NCBI GenBank assembly: GCA_918797485.1
Contig: CAKKNE010000006.1
Location: 3,286,001 to 3,350,000, forward strand
From: Pelagomonas calceolata
Lineage: Eukaryota > Sar > Pelagophyceae > Pelagomonadales > Pelagomonadaceae
Direction of reading: 5' to 3'
Length of the DNA stretch: 64,000 nucleotides
Numbering within the stretch: position 1 is the stretch's first letter; every line of letters starts with the position of its first letter. Under the pieces are notes generated by a model, which did not search any database, was not told where the DNA came from, and saw only the letters and a list, made by a program, of their open reading frames with translations. The position numbers and the translations under genes are program-made. Shown here piece by piece: positions 18,907-27,910 of this stretch.

Positions 18907-19914
18907 TCAGGACGGCGGCCGCGCCGACGCCACAAAATCACGGTTGACGAACCACGTATTCCGGCCGTCGTGGCCGTGGAGCGCGTACGCGGGCGCCGCC
19001 GCGGCCATGTGCGCGACGACGGCGTCGCGGAACGCTGCGGGCCGCGTGCCCAGCGGCGAACCAGTCTCCACGCAGAGCACGCCGAAGGAGAGCCGGCGCC
19101 AGTCGATCGTGCGCAGGACTTCCAGCTCCGCGCCCTCCACATCCAAAATGGCGAAATCGACATGCGCGACACCGAGGCGGTCGACGAGAATCTCCGTCAG
19201 CGACGCGCACGCGACGAGTGCCACGCGGCGGCCCTGCCGCTCTCGCCGTTTTGCGGGGCCCGCGGTCTCGTACGCCACGTCGTCGGCCGCGAGGGCCCGC
19301 GACAGCTCCGTCCAGTCGACGCGGGCCCACGAGCGCGACGCGTTCGCAAACGCCTCCGCCGCGCGGACGTGGTGGGTCGCCAGGAACTCCTCGGGCGCAA
19401 ATTCGGCGACACATCTCACCTCCGGGAACTTGTCCGCGGCGAGCCAATGCACCGCGCCGCTCGCGTCGCAGATCGCCGCGACGACGCCCGCGGCGCCTGC
19501 TGCCCGCGCGCGGCGCCGCGGCCGCGCCGCCGGCGACGCATCGACGACGACCCTTCGGAACCCTGCCGCCGCGTCGAAGAGGAGGCTCTCGGACGCGCGG
19601 ATGCCGTCGAGGCCGCCCAGCTCGAGGACGACGCCGCGCTCGCGCCGCCAGAAGAAGCGGGCGAGCGCCTCATAGCCCTCGCAGTCCGTGGAGCCATAGC
19701 GTCCCCCCTTGCGGTTCCGCTCGCGGTCGCACGTCTGGAATCGCCGCGACTTGGCCAAGCGCGCGTCCCACGCATCGCCGTCCACCGCCGCACGGAGGCC
19801 GTAGTCCCGCGCCGCGACCCACGGCGGCGCGTCGATGCTCGCGTCGAGCAGCGACGGTCCCGCGGCCGCGCCGCGCGACGCACCGGCGAGTAGCGCCGCC
19901 GCCAGGCGCCGCAT
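18907..19914 (-). CDS. FkbM-family methyltransferase, secretory
   Basis: 335 residues with an N-terminal signal-like segment (MRRLAAALLAGASRGAAAG). The SAM-binding strand VVLELGGLDGIRASESLLFD near residues 94-113 and VDFAILDVEGAELEVLRTID near residues 248-267 are the two hallmark FkbM motifs; DVEG is diagnostic. FkbM enzymes methylate hydroxyls, often on sugars. Given the secretory signal and nearby glycan genes, O-methylation of a glycan is a fair guess, not shown. Ends NRDFVASARPPS. Confidence 0.75.
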   Translation of the reverse strand: MRRLAAALLAGASRGAAAGPSLLDASIDAPPWVAARDYGLRAAVDGDAWDARLAKSRRFQTCDRERNRKGGRYGSTDCEGYEALARFFWRRERGVVLELGGLDGIRASESLLFDAAAGFRRVVVDASPAARPRRRARAAGAAGVVAAICDASGAVHWLAADKFPEVRCVAEFAPEEFLATHHVRAAEAFANASRSWARVDWTELSRALAADDVAYETAGPAKRRERQGRRVALVACASLTEILVDRLGVAHVDFAILDVEGAELEVLRTIDWRRLSFGVLCVETGSPLGTRPAAFRDAVVAHMAAAAPAYALHGHDGRNTWFVNRDFVASARPPS

Positions 19915-20231
19915 CGCTGCCGCGCGCAGGCAGCGGCGTGCGGAAGGCGGCAGTGTTTTGCCTAGCAGGCTGCCACAACCGGCGCGCGCAGCCGAGCCTC
20001 ACAGGCAGGCGTCGGGCAGCCACAAGCACGCGGCTTGGATATCTCGTACTTCTCGTGACCTGGATATCGTACTTCTAGTAGGGGTAGGGCCCATGGCGCC
20101 CGCGTCGTCCGAGAGTGAGTCCGCGGCGACGCGAGGCCGCGATTCCGCCAGGATCTCGCGGTCGTAGGTGCCTTGAGGATGCCCGCCGCGGCGCCGTCAT
20201 CGCTCCTAGGAGATAAAAAACTACCAGTAGC
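19915..20231. other. Intergenic region
   Basis: No gene, introner or R1 seen. It contains a direct repeat TGGATATC..GTACTTCT (about 20036-20075), once with CTCGT and once without. Confidence 0.5.
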
Positions 20232-21083
20232 CTAGCCCCCCCCGCACCGCGCCGCGCGCCGGCGCCACGCCCAGGCGTAGAGCGCGTCGTCGAAGCGCAC
20301 GGACTCGCGCACGAGCGCCGCGTCCGTCTCCGAGAGGCGCGGCGGCGCGTGCTTGTCCCGCAACTGCTGGTTCTGGCCCGGCAGCGCCTCGGAAAACAGA
20401 ATCAGGTCGAAGCGCTCCAAGGCGCGCCGCGCCGTTTCCAAATCACTGTTCGTGACGGGGTCGCGCCGCACGGGGCAGCCCCGCAGGCACGTCTCGAGGT
20501 CCAGGACGTAGTGCTGCGGGCACCGCGCCGTGAAGGCCCGGACGAAGTAGTTGTCGCTCATCCGCGACGCCAGGAAGCGCGGCGGGTTCGCGCCCCGCGC
20601 GCTCCACTTCTCCCACGTCTCGCCGAAATTTCCCTCGCGGTGCGACGGCTGCGCATAAAAGGCCGCGACGGCCCGATCCAGGGGCCTCCGCAAGACCGTC
20701 GCCAGGAACACCTTGTGGCGCTCGAACGTCGGGAAGCAATGTGGGTCGAAACCCAAGGCTTCCTGGACCCAGAAGAGCTGCCGATAGCTGACGTGGCGGT
20801 GGTCGTGCCAGAGCTTGCGCTCGTGCGGGCGCGTCGCGATCGTCGTCGTGTTCACTAATTCTTTTTCCAGATATTTCTGGACCCAGCCCGACGACGCCTT
20901 GGCGTTCTTGCGGAAGAGCGAAATGCCGCCCGTCCGCCGCACGTGGCCGGACCGCGGGTGCAGCGTCATGGTCTGCGTCCAGGCGTGCTTCTTTATGATG
21001 TTCGACGGGTCCTCGCAGTCATTACCGTCGGTGGCGTTTTGGACCGCGTGGGCGCACAGCGGGAGGAGGAGGAGGCGGCGCAT
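20232..21083 (-). CDS. Sulfotransferase-like secretory protein
   Basis: 283 residues from ATG 21083, which starts a signal peptide (MRRLLLLPLCAHAVQ); the upstream frame is Arg-rich. ISLFRKNAKASSGWVQKYLE near residues 52-72 fits a 5'-phosphosulfate loop (K.A.SS) and VFLATVLRRPLDRAVAAFYA near residues 122-142 fits the 3'-phosphate motif. Cys pairs occur at CPQHYVLDLETCLRGC. It resembles other algal carbohydrate sulfotransferase-like proteins. It shares a 193-bp divergent promoter with the next gene. Confidence 0.65.
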   Translation of the reverse strand: MRRLLLLPLCAHAVQNATDGNDCEDPSNIIKKHAWTQTMTLHPRSGHVRRTGGISLFRKNAKASSGWVQKYLEKELVNTTTIATRPHERKLWHDHRHVSYRQLFWVQEALGFDPHCFPTFERHKVFLATVLRRPLDRAVAAFYAQPSHREGNFGETWEKWSARGANPPRFLASRMSDNYFVRAFTARCPQHYVLDLETCLRGCPVRRDPVTNSDLETARRALERFDLILFSEALPGQNQQLRDKHAPPRLSETDAALVRESVRFDDALYAWAWRRRAARCGGG

Positions 21084-21276
21084 CGCGTCGTGGGGCCGCG
21101 GGCCGCCGCGCGACCGTCGCCGTCGTCGACCGCTCCGCGCCGGTCCACCGCAATCGACGGCGGGCGCCGTCCGCGCTGCGGCCGCTTCCCAAGTGTGGAA
21201 ATCGGTGCGCTGGCCTCGTTCGGGGCAGCCCAATTAGCCGGCCGCAGCGGTGCCGATAGCGGCAATATTCGATGCG

Positions 21277-23418
21277 ATGCGGGCCCTCCTCGCGATACTA
21301 GTGCTGCTCCGCGCCGGCACGCAGGCCCGCATGGCCACGCCGTGTCGCGCCGGCACGGACCACTGCAAAATCGTGAACACGCAGAAGAGCATCCGGGCCG
21401 CCGCGGACCGCGCGCGGAAAAGTGCGGCGGAGGCGAAGGACGCCGTGCGCATGAGCCGCGCCACGTCGGTAGCGAGAGAAGCCGCCGTCCGCGCGCTGAC
21501 GAACCTCGTCAATACGCCGCGGCACGTCGAGGCCGCGCAAGCGTCGCTGGCGAAGACGAAGGCGTCGGCTGCTCGCGTCGAAAGGCTGGCACCGTCGATC
21601 CAACGGGATAATCTGGTCGATCTGGCGCTAGCCGCCGTAAACGCGGCAGACGAGGCGACGCAGGCGCAGGTCGCCGCGGCGGCGGCGCGCGCGGCGGCTC
21701 GGGCGTCGGAAGGAGCGCAAAAATCGGATGCACAACGGGCCTGGGGGTCCGGCGACGTGCGATTGATCGAACGGATGGCTAGAGCGGCCGAGGACGCGTT
21801 GGCGGTCGTCGAAGAGACCGAGCGCAAACACCGCCACGAGACGGCCGTCGACGAAGCGTTGGAAGCCTCAGAACTTGTGGAGAGGCAGTCGCGACGGGCG
21901 CACCGCGCCGCGTACGAGGCGCGGATGACGGCTAAGCACATCGCGTTCGGCGCCGACGACGCGCGCGGCCGCATGAGCGCCGCCGCCGACTCCGCGATGA
22001 CCCACGCCGTTGAAGCTGCCGCTGCGGCTCGGGAGGCCAAACCGTTGGGGGCCGAAGCGTCTCGCCTGGCCAAGGAGGCGATCGCGAGAACGGGCATCTG
22101 TTCTTCATCAGAACGGAACGTCTCTTCAGTTGCAGGGACCTGCTCGGCACAAAGGCCTAGACCGCAGGGCGTCGAGGTCGAGAAGTGCGACGAGGACAAG
22201 GGTACGTGTTACCCGGACTGGAACGAACTTGGTTTCTATGCGAAGCGGTTCAAGGCCCAGACGCTGATCTCGAAGGGTGTCCGGCTGTCGCATCTGAATA
22301 TTGATCATTTGGCGGCCTTCAATCCGTCATTGGTGGAATTGCCGGGTCGACTCCGGAAGGAAATTCGACGGCAATATCCACAAGCCTACTACGTGGCTTC
22401 CGTCAGACATAGCTGGGGCCAGTGCCAGCGGTTCAAGTCGTTGTACAAGCTGGCGCCCTACGTCATTTATGGGAAATACAAGTCGACGGCCGAGGTGCCG
22501 GGCCGGCACTCGTCCGTGGTGTTGTTAGATAGGAACTTCTGCGTGCTCGAGATAGCACAGCAGGACTTCGTGGAGGAGCTCGAACGGCCCAATTCCGTCG
22601 GATGGCTCGCGGAGGACGTTAAATTGTTAGAACACAACGGCCGGCTCCTCGCGACGCTCGTGATGTCGTCAGAGAGTGGCAAGTACTTCCAGGCGGGCTT
22701 CGAGCAGCGGTTTGGTGTTTTTGAGTTAATCCTAGAAATACGAGATGAAAAGCTGCACGCCTGGTACGCGCCGCCGTCGCACGAGGTGTTTCCGAGTCTC
22801 TCAAACTACTCCACAGCCTCGCAGATACGGAACCTGGGGTTGTTGGTTTTGGATGGGAGACTACAATTCTTGACGTTCCTGGGACTGCAGGCCGAATTGC
22901 AACCTACTTTACTACCTTTATCCGATTTACCGTCCACCTTACCACTCTTAGGACATTTCGGCAAGTGGCTGCACAACAACGTCAATCCCTTGGTGATTGA
23001 GGAAAGAGGCATGTTCCTCGTCGTGGGCCACGAGCACGAGCACGCCATGAAGGACAAAATTTTCCAGACGACGTCGTGGCATACCTATCTCCATTACTTT
23101 ATGTTATTCAATACGACGGCGCCCTACAACCTGTTGTCGCGGTCCCCTGCGTTTTGTTTTTCTGACCAGAAAGGTGGGAAGTGCGACCTGATCCAGTTCG
23201 TGTCTTCATTAACTTGGGCGTCGCCACAACGCGATTCGGTCGTGGTCAGTTATGGCGTCAACGACTGCGAGGCGTCCTTCGCGTCCATTCCCCTGCGGAC
23301 GATCCTGGAGTTCACGATCGGCTGCGGGTTGGACTGGCGGTTGGAGGCCGCGCAGAACTACGCGTCGCATTCATTTCAATTGCAGGCTCAAGTGGCTCTA
23401 GGAGAGAACGCCATCTAA
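21277..23418 (+). CDS. Secreted coiled-coil plus beta-propeller-like protein
   Basis: 713 residues from ATG 21277 (signal peptide MRALLAILVLLRAGTQA). Residues about 30-275 are Ala-rich and helical, with heptad-like spacing (VAREAAVRALTNLV, AADEATQAQVAAAAARAAAR), probably a coiled-coil stalk. A Cys-containing hinge (CSAQRP, KGTCYPDWNELGF) leads to a C-terminal domain of about 390 residues with repeated blade-like units: AAFNPSLVELPGRLR, SSVVLLDRNFCVLE, EDVKLLEHNGRLLATLV, NPLVIEERGMFLVVGHEHEH, DSVVVSYGVNDCEA. This recalls five-bladed propellers of the GH130/GH43 kind, but catalytic residues cannot be assigned. The stop is 6 bp from the convergent gene. Confidence 0.55.
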   Translation: MRALLAILVLLRAGTQARMATPCRAGTDHCKIVNTQKSIRAAADRARKSAAEAKDAVRMSRATSVAREAAVRALTNLVNTPRHVEAAQASLAKTKASAARVERLAPSIQRDNLVDLALAAVNAADEATQAQVAAAAARAAARASEGAQKSDAQRAWGSGDVRLIERMARAAEDALAVVEETERKHRHETAVDEALEASELVERQSRRAHRAAYEARMTAKHIAFGADDARGRMSAAADSAMTHAVEAAAAAREAKPLGAEASRLAKEAIARTGICSSSERNVSSVAGTCSAQRPRPQGVEVEKCDEDKGTCYPDWNELGFYAKRFKAQTLISKGVRLSHLNIDHLAAFNPSLVELPGRLRKEIRRQYPQAYYVASVRHSWGQCQRFKSLYKLAPYVIYGKYKSTAEVPGRHSSVVLLDRNFCVLEIAQQDFVEELERPNSVGWLAEDVKLLEHNGRLLATLVMSSESGKYFQAGFEQRFGVFELILEIRDEKLHAWYAPPSHEVFPSLSNYSTASQIRNLGLLVLDGRLQFLTFLGLQAELQPTLLPLSDLPSTLPLLGHFGKWLHNNVNPLVIEERGMFLVVGHEHEHAMKDKIFQTTSWHTYLHYFMLFNTTAPYNLLSRSPAFCFSDQKGGKCDLIQFVSSLTWASPQRDSVVVSYGVNDCEASFASIPLRTILEFTIGCGLDWRLEAAQNYASHSFQLQAQVALGENAI

Positions 23419-23424
23419 CAACAA

Positions 23425-24513
23425 CTATTCTTTAGTTTCGTACTCCTCCTCGAAGGCGAGGAGGTCGTCGAAGCCGACGACTCGTTTGACCTCGTCGAAG
23501 GGCGCGAGGTTTGGTGCCGTTCCGGTCTCAACGAGGCTGGTCGCCGCTTTTTGAAGGGTCGCGATGTAGGCCTGGAGCGCCGTCACGCCGACTAGCGATA
23601 AGTCAAATCCCAAACTCGCGACGTCGGCCGGCGAGAGCATGCCGTCGTGCTGGAGCTGCGCGAGCATGAGATGGCTACTCGAGATTTCGTCGCGGAGCTT
23701 CGCGTATTCGTCCTTGCCTTGGAGGTTCTCCGCTGTGTTTATGCGACTGGTGACGCCATCGACGCGACGTCGGGCGTGATGGCCGAGCAAATGTGAAGGT
23801 ATTCGCACGCTGCAAACGCGCCATAAACGATGTCCGCCCCGAGGGCTTCGAAGGCCGCGCACCGCGCGATGGCCTCGTCGAGGCCCAGCGCCGCCCTGCA
23901 ATCGGTACGCGCGATCACGAGCACATCGTTTCCGGCGTCTCGCGACTCGTCTCGCGCTCGTAGCGCCGCCCGCACGCGTGCGACGGCCGCCTCGCGGTCG
24001 ACTACCCTGACGCCAGTGCCTGCCGCAAATGTGCACCGCTTCGGGAAGGCCTGATCCTCGATGCTGACCGCGGCGGCGCCGGCCTGGGCGAAGCCGCGGA
24101 TCGTCCGCCGGAGGTTCGACGCGCCGCCGAAGCCCGTGTCGCCGTCGACAATGAGCGGCACGCCGCCGGCCGCCCGGACGCACTGCCGCGCGACGTCCTC
24201 CATCTCAACTCGTGTGATGATGCCAGCGTCAGGCTCGCCCCTGCAGGCACTTGCTCCAAATCCCGACAAGAACAGCACCTGCGTGGTTGCAGCGCTGGTG
24301 CTGTCGGTGGGCTTCGCACGGCATCGATTGGACACTGCGCGGGACTTGGGCGCCAGCCTCGGCGAAGACTTTCGTCGACAGCGCGTCGTGGACGCCCGGG
24401 CACACGACGGCTCCGGGCGCTCGCAGCACGGAGCGCAGCTTACCAGCAGCGCTGATTGCGCTGCACTGCGCGGCTGCAGCGGCTGCAAGGAGCAGCCGCA
24501 TGGCCTGCTGCAT
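23425..24513 (-). CDS. PEP mutase / isocitrate lyase family enzyme
   Basis: Exons 24513-24346, 24278-23822 and 23732-23425, 310 residues. Intron 1 (24345-24279, 67 nt) is GT-AG at phase 0 and joins FAEAGAQ to VLFLSGFGAS. Intron 2 (23821-23733, 89 nt) fits the protein only as GC-AG at phase 1, giving ADIVYAENLQGKDEYAKL. Family motifs: PGVHDALSTKVFAEAG, VPLIVDGDTGFGGASN (metal Asp), VSIEDQAFPKRC with the catalytic-loop Cys, and VIARTDCRAA. The loop reads KRCTF instead of KRCGH. Likely a methylisocitrate lyase, oxaloacetase or phosphonomutase relative; the substrate is open. The N-terminus (MQQAMRLLLAAAAAAQCSA) suggests targeting. Intron 2 holds GTCGCGTCGATGGCGTC, also seen in the 56-kb intron. 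Confidence 0.78.
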
Positions 24514-24645
24514 TGAGTGTGCAGGGCTACTCGTAGAAAAAACGGGCCCTGCAATGGATGCTGCACTACTCGTAGAGCCTCCGAACTCAATGTGTGTCCA
24601 CTCTTAGGGCCACTGAGCTGAGCTTTGCAATCGCCTCGCAAGCTA

Positions 24646-24668
24646 GCTAGCGCCTGTAAGGCACTAGC
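24646..24668 (-). repeat. R1 intergenic motif
   Basis: GCTAGCGCCTGTAAGGCACT then AGC. It is 133 bp upstream of the lyase-family start and 16 bp before R2. Confidence 0.75.
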
Positions 24669-24684
24669 ATTCCAGCGGGAAGCC

Positions 24685-24730
24685 GGGGAAGGGTACGGGG
24701 GACCCCGCGACGTAACTAGCCTGAGCCTGA
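24685..24730 (+). repeat. R2 repeat, copy 3
   Basis: GGGGAAGGGTACGGGGGACC, then CCGCGACGTAACTAGCCTGA, then GCCTGA; nearly identical to copy 1. Confidence 0.75.
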
Positions 24731-24954
24731 CATCTAGACAAGGTCCCGGCCGCGCCAGGCGACGCGCGCCCGCCCCACGCCATCGACGCGGGGACTCGAG
24801 TGCTACGCTAGAGCAGCAATGCGCGCCCCCGAGTACGCCGTCGACGCGGAGTGCTCCTAGCTTATCCCAATCGCACCGGCTTTACGCAACTACTACACCA
24901 ACCAGAACGTGTCAATGGACCGCCGGAAGGCGCCGATGCTCTTTCTGTCCACGT

Positions 24955-25491
24955 CTATTGGAAGTGCGTCGACGGCCGGCTCGCCGCGAACGTGCTCTTG
25001 AACTTCTTCTCGGGCGCGCGCACGATGCGGTGCGGCAGCGGGAATTTGATGTCGTCCTTGGCGTACTGGATCGTCGCCGGGCGCTTCAGGTCCGCTTTGT
25101 TCTCCACGACGCCCGTTCTAATAATCTGAATCGACCGCGGCCGCGCGCGGTGGCGGCCGGCCATCTCCGAGTAGAGCTGGTCGACGGCGCCCGTGAGTTT
25201 CGTCGCGCGGTACTCGCGGTACATGTTGTGCGTGCCGCTTCTGCTGTTGTAGCGGAGCATGACGTAGTACGTCTTGACGACGCGGTCGTTCTTCTCTCTG
25301 ATTTCGTTGACATCCAACACCTCGCCCGTCGTCTTCTTCATCTTGCGGTACTGGTGCATGTAGTACCAGAAGCGGGACCTTGCCAAAACTTCGTTCGGCG
25401 CGAACAGCTTCATGCGGTAGACCGGCGGGTCCGGCTCGGCCGCCGTCGGCGCCTTGCGGCCGATGACCTGGTAGAGCTTGAAGCCCGGCAT
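24955..25491 (-). CDS. RPL18A: Large-subunit ribosomal protein eL20 (L18a)
   Basis: 178 residues, full length for the family. MPGFKLYQVIGRKAPT opens the protein, followed by YRMKLFAPNEVLARSRFWYY, the MKKTTGEVLDVNEI segment, SRSGTHNMYREYR, and IQIIRTGVVENKADLKRPAT near the end; all are diagnostic of eL20. It sits in the 60S subunit near 5S rRNA and the expansion segments. No introner and no premature stop. The start is the only ATG consistent with the conserved N-terminus. Confidence 0.95.
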   Translation of the reverse strand: MPGFKLYQVIGRKAPTAAEPDPPVYRMKLFAPNEVLARSRFWYYMHQYRKMKKTTGEVLDVNEIREKNDRVVKTYYVMLRYNSRSGTHNMYREYRATKLTGAVDQLYSEMAGRHRARPRSIQIIRTGVVENKADLKRPATIQYAKDDIKFPLPHRIVRAPEKKFKSTFAASRPSTHFQ

Positions 25492-26201
25492 CCTTACCGA
25501 GCGCCTCGCGGCTTTCGGTGTCTTAAAAGCTTATTTATATACCGGCGGTCCCGTTGCGAGATAACCTGTGGAGACCGACGCGGGTGAGGGCTTTGATTGG
25601 CGAGTGGCGAGCGCGCGGTCGCGGCGGTACGGTGGTGGGCGCGGCCGAGACGACGTCGGAGAGCGTCCCCGGTGTTTCACCCTCTCAGAGCGGCGACGCG
25701 CCGCGTTTCGGGCGGCAGCGTGCCCCGCGGGCGTCGAGCAGTCCTGCTGCGCGGCGATCGCCGGTGGCGCTCGCTCGCCGCAGGGCTAAACTCGAACTCG
25801 CTGGTAAGCGATTTGGTTAATCTCGGACGTACCGCCGCGAGGCCAGCGCAGTCTTCTCTCACGCGTAGTAGATGGGTCGTAGAATGTATAGCACGCGGCT
25901 GCTGACCGGTTGTCGGCTAGGCGACGGTCTCCAGGCCCGATAATTATCGAGCTCGCCTACCAAGCCCAGCGCTCGCTGGTTCGGGTTCTTGAATCGTTTT
26001 GGCTCTAGAACGAGCTAAGATTTGTCCTAAGAGCAAGCTGGAGGCCTCTTCAATGGCCTGGACACTTCAGCGGGCGATCTGAAATACCCGCACGCTGGAT
26101 TTTCGACTTTCGCAGTACTTTCGCGCTGTGCCGGCAGCCCTGCAGGCAATTACGGCAGCGAAATTGCGTATCGGGACATCGCGCAAGCACGCTGCCCAGC
26201 C
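25492..26201. other. Intergenic region, divergent promoters
   Basis: 710 bp between eL20 (minus) and a sulfotransferase gene (plus). Short GC-rich frames are not protein-like. No R1, R2 or introner is seen. TATTTATATACC lies just upstream of eL20 (about 25529-25540) and could be a TATA-like element for it. Confidence 0.5.
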
Positions 26202-27545
26202 ATGCGCCTCCTCGCCCTCTTCACACTCTGCTATGCAGCCAAGAAGCCAGACCCAGCCTCGAAACGCCTAGTGATCATCAGCGGCCCGCGGACCGGCTCG
26301 TCGCTACTCATCCAGATGCTGCGCGCCCACGACCAGGTCCTCATGCACGGCGAGCCCTTCCACGAGTTCGACGTGAGACAATCGCGCAAGGACGGCTTCG
26401 ACGGTGGCGTGGTCATCGAGGACTCCGTCTATAATGAAAGGCACAGCGACCCCCAGAAATTGCTCGAGGCCATCACGGCGACGGCCACGAAGGAGCTAGT
26501 GGGCTTCAAGCTCTTCCGGAAGCACGTGCCTTCGCATAAACTAGGTGAGGTGCTGCAGTGGGCCACCCATGTCATCTGGCTGACGAGGGAAGATAGGCTC
26601 GCCCAATATGTCTCAATCTGTCTGGCGCTGAAGTCGGGAAGTTGGGTGCAGTTCGAGGACGCCAAGGATACGAAAAGTGAATTGCGGGTCCGTGGGGCGG
26701 CTCTGAGGCACGCTCGTAAAATAGGCTCCGTCGTACTCTCGGACGAGTACTTTAGGCTGTGGCAGGGCGCCCAGGCGGAGTTCGCGGCTTATGCGGATGG
26801 CATCACGACTTTGCTGGGAGTGGAGAACAAGGCCCCCCAAATACTGAGGTTGTCCTACGAAGCTGATCTCTGCCACTCTACGCTAAGAAATGACACGGCG
26901 CAGCGCATCCAGGCCTTCCTTGGATTGGCTCCACCGTCACGGAACATGAGACTACCTCTAAGACAGGGCCGCGACGACCTTGCAATGCGAGTGAGCAACT
27001 GGGACGACGAGTTCGTGATCGACGCGCGGCGGCAATTCGACGACAAAAGATGTCGGATCGAAGGGCGACGGAAACGCAAGTCCTATTCTGTGAACGCCCC
27101 GGTGACGAAGATCGACGGTGTCCTGGGGGCCGCGAACGCTTTATTGAGGGGCGGCGCGACGGAGTCCTTCGTGGCCCGGTTGGAGCGGCGCGAGAAAGAA
27201 ATGGCGGCGCGCAAGGAGTTCGAGGCGAAGGAGCGTTTGAGGGCTAAAGAAGTGTGGGAGCGCGATAGGCAGCGCTTGGCGCGGCGCCAAGAAGAGGCCG
27301 CGGCGCGCGAGGCCAAGGCGGAGAAACGCGCGGCGCACCTGGGCCGCGACGGCGCCGCGCGTTTGGAGAGGATGATGGCCTTCCGGCGCGCGAAGGGCCT
27401 CGGCGGCTCGTCTCGCGTTCCTCCTCCTCGCCGGCGAGAAGAGCCCCGGCGGCTCCAGGAGCGGGAGCGGGATTTGGACGAGGAGAGGAACGTGTGCATC
27501 GAGGGGCGGGAGGTGCTCGCGGGCATGACGCGGGGCGTCGGGTAG
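26202..27545 (+). CDS. Sulfotransferase with C-terminal coiled coil
   Basis: 447 residues. A short signal (MRLLALFTLCYAA) is followed by RLVIISGPRTGSSLLIQMLR near residues 22-41, a PAPS-binding loop of the Stf0/Sulfotransfer_3 kind, then MHGEPFHEFD and a VIWLTREDRLAQYVSICLAL block (3'-phosphate region). Residues about 325-445 are a highly charged helix (RLERREKEMAARKEFEAKER and similar), a likely coiled coil not usual in the family. The enzyme would sulfate a glycan, lipid or protein; the acceptor is unknown. Confidence 0.72.
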   Translation: MRLLALFTLCYAAKKPDPASKRLVIISGPRTGSSLLIQMLRAHDQVLMHGEPFHEFDVRQSRKDGFDGGVVIEDSVYNERHSDPQKLLEAITATATKELVGFKLFRKHVPSHKLGEVLQWATHVIWLTREDRLAQYVSICLALKSGSWVQFEDAKDTKSELRVRGAALRHARKIGSVVLSDEYFRLWQGAQAEFAAYADGITTLLGVENKAPQILRLSYEADLCHSTLRNDTAQRIQAFLGLAPPSRNMRLPLRQGRDDLAMRVSNWDDEFVIDARRQFDDKRCRIEGRRKRKSYSVNAPVTKIDGVLGAANALLRGGATESFVARLERREKEMAARKEFEAKERLRAKEVWERDRQRLARRQEEAAAREAKAEKRAAHLGRDGAARLERMMAFRRAKGLGGSSRVPPPRRREEPRRLQERERDLDEERNVCIEGREVLAGMTRGVG

Positions 27546-27910
27546 GGTCAATGTGTGTAAGTTGTTGAAGGCGTTCGCGTCGATGGCGTACGGGGGGAGC
27601 CAGCAGATGTGCCGGCGGCGGAGTCGAGGGGTCGTAAACTTGAGCCAGGCGATTCAAGACGACGAGACTGGCCGAGTGTACTGGCTCCTTAGGCCTCGTG
27701 GGGGAGATTATCTCTATTATTGTTACGGTGCTAGGACTAGTGGCGCGGGTCTGGGCTAGTTTAGAGACACACTAGCATTTCACGAAGGTTTGCCTGGCGC
27801 CGCACGGGTCAAGCTGCGGGCTGCCGGGCAGCATCGACAGCACAAGTCCACCACAGCTCGGCTGGCGCCATAGCGGAGCAGCACAGATGCATCGATACGT
27901 GTGAGCCGGG
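27546..27910. other. Intergenic region
   Basis: No convincing gene. GCGTCGATGGCGTACG (27576-27591) matches an introner hairpin arm just after the stop codon, and an R1-like AGAGACACACTAGC lies near 27763. Confidence 0.45.

Larger units (their letters stand above)
24514..24954. other. Intergenic region with R1-R2 pair
   Basis: R1 at 24646-24668 followed by R2 at 24685-24730, between the 5' end of the lyase-family gene and the 3' end of eL20. No gene seen. CGCCATCGACGCG (24778) resembles the introner hairpin arm. Confidence 0.6.

Noticed and set aside
25554-25905. Several short Arg/Ala-rich ORFs upstream of the sulfotransferase at 26202
   Set aside because: Typical chance frames in GC-rich promoter DNA; no codon or motif support.
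27553-27759. 68-codon ORF after the sulfotransferase gene
   Set aside because: No homology by eye, starts in a probable 3' UTR and contains the GCGTCGATGGCGT string.
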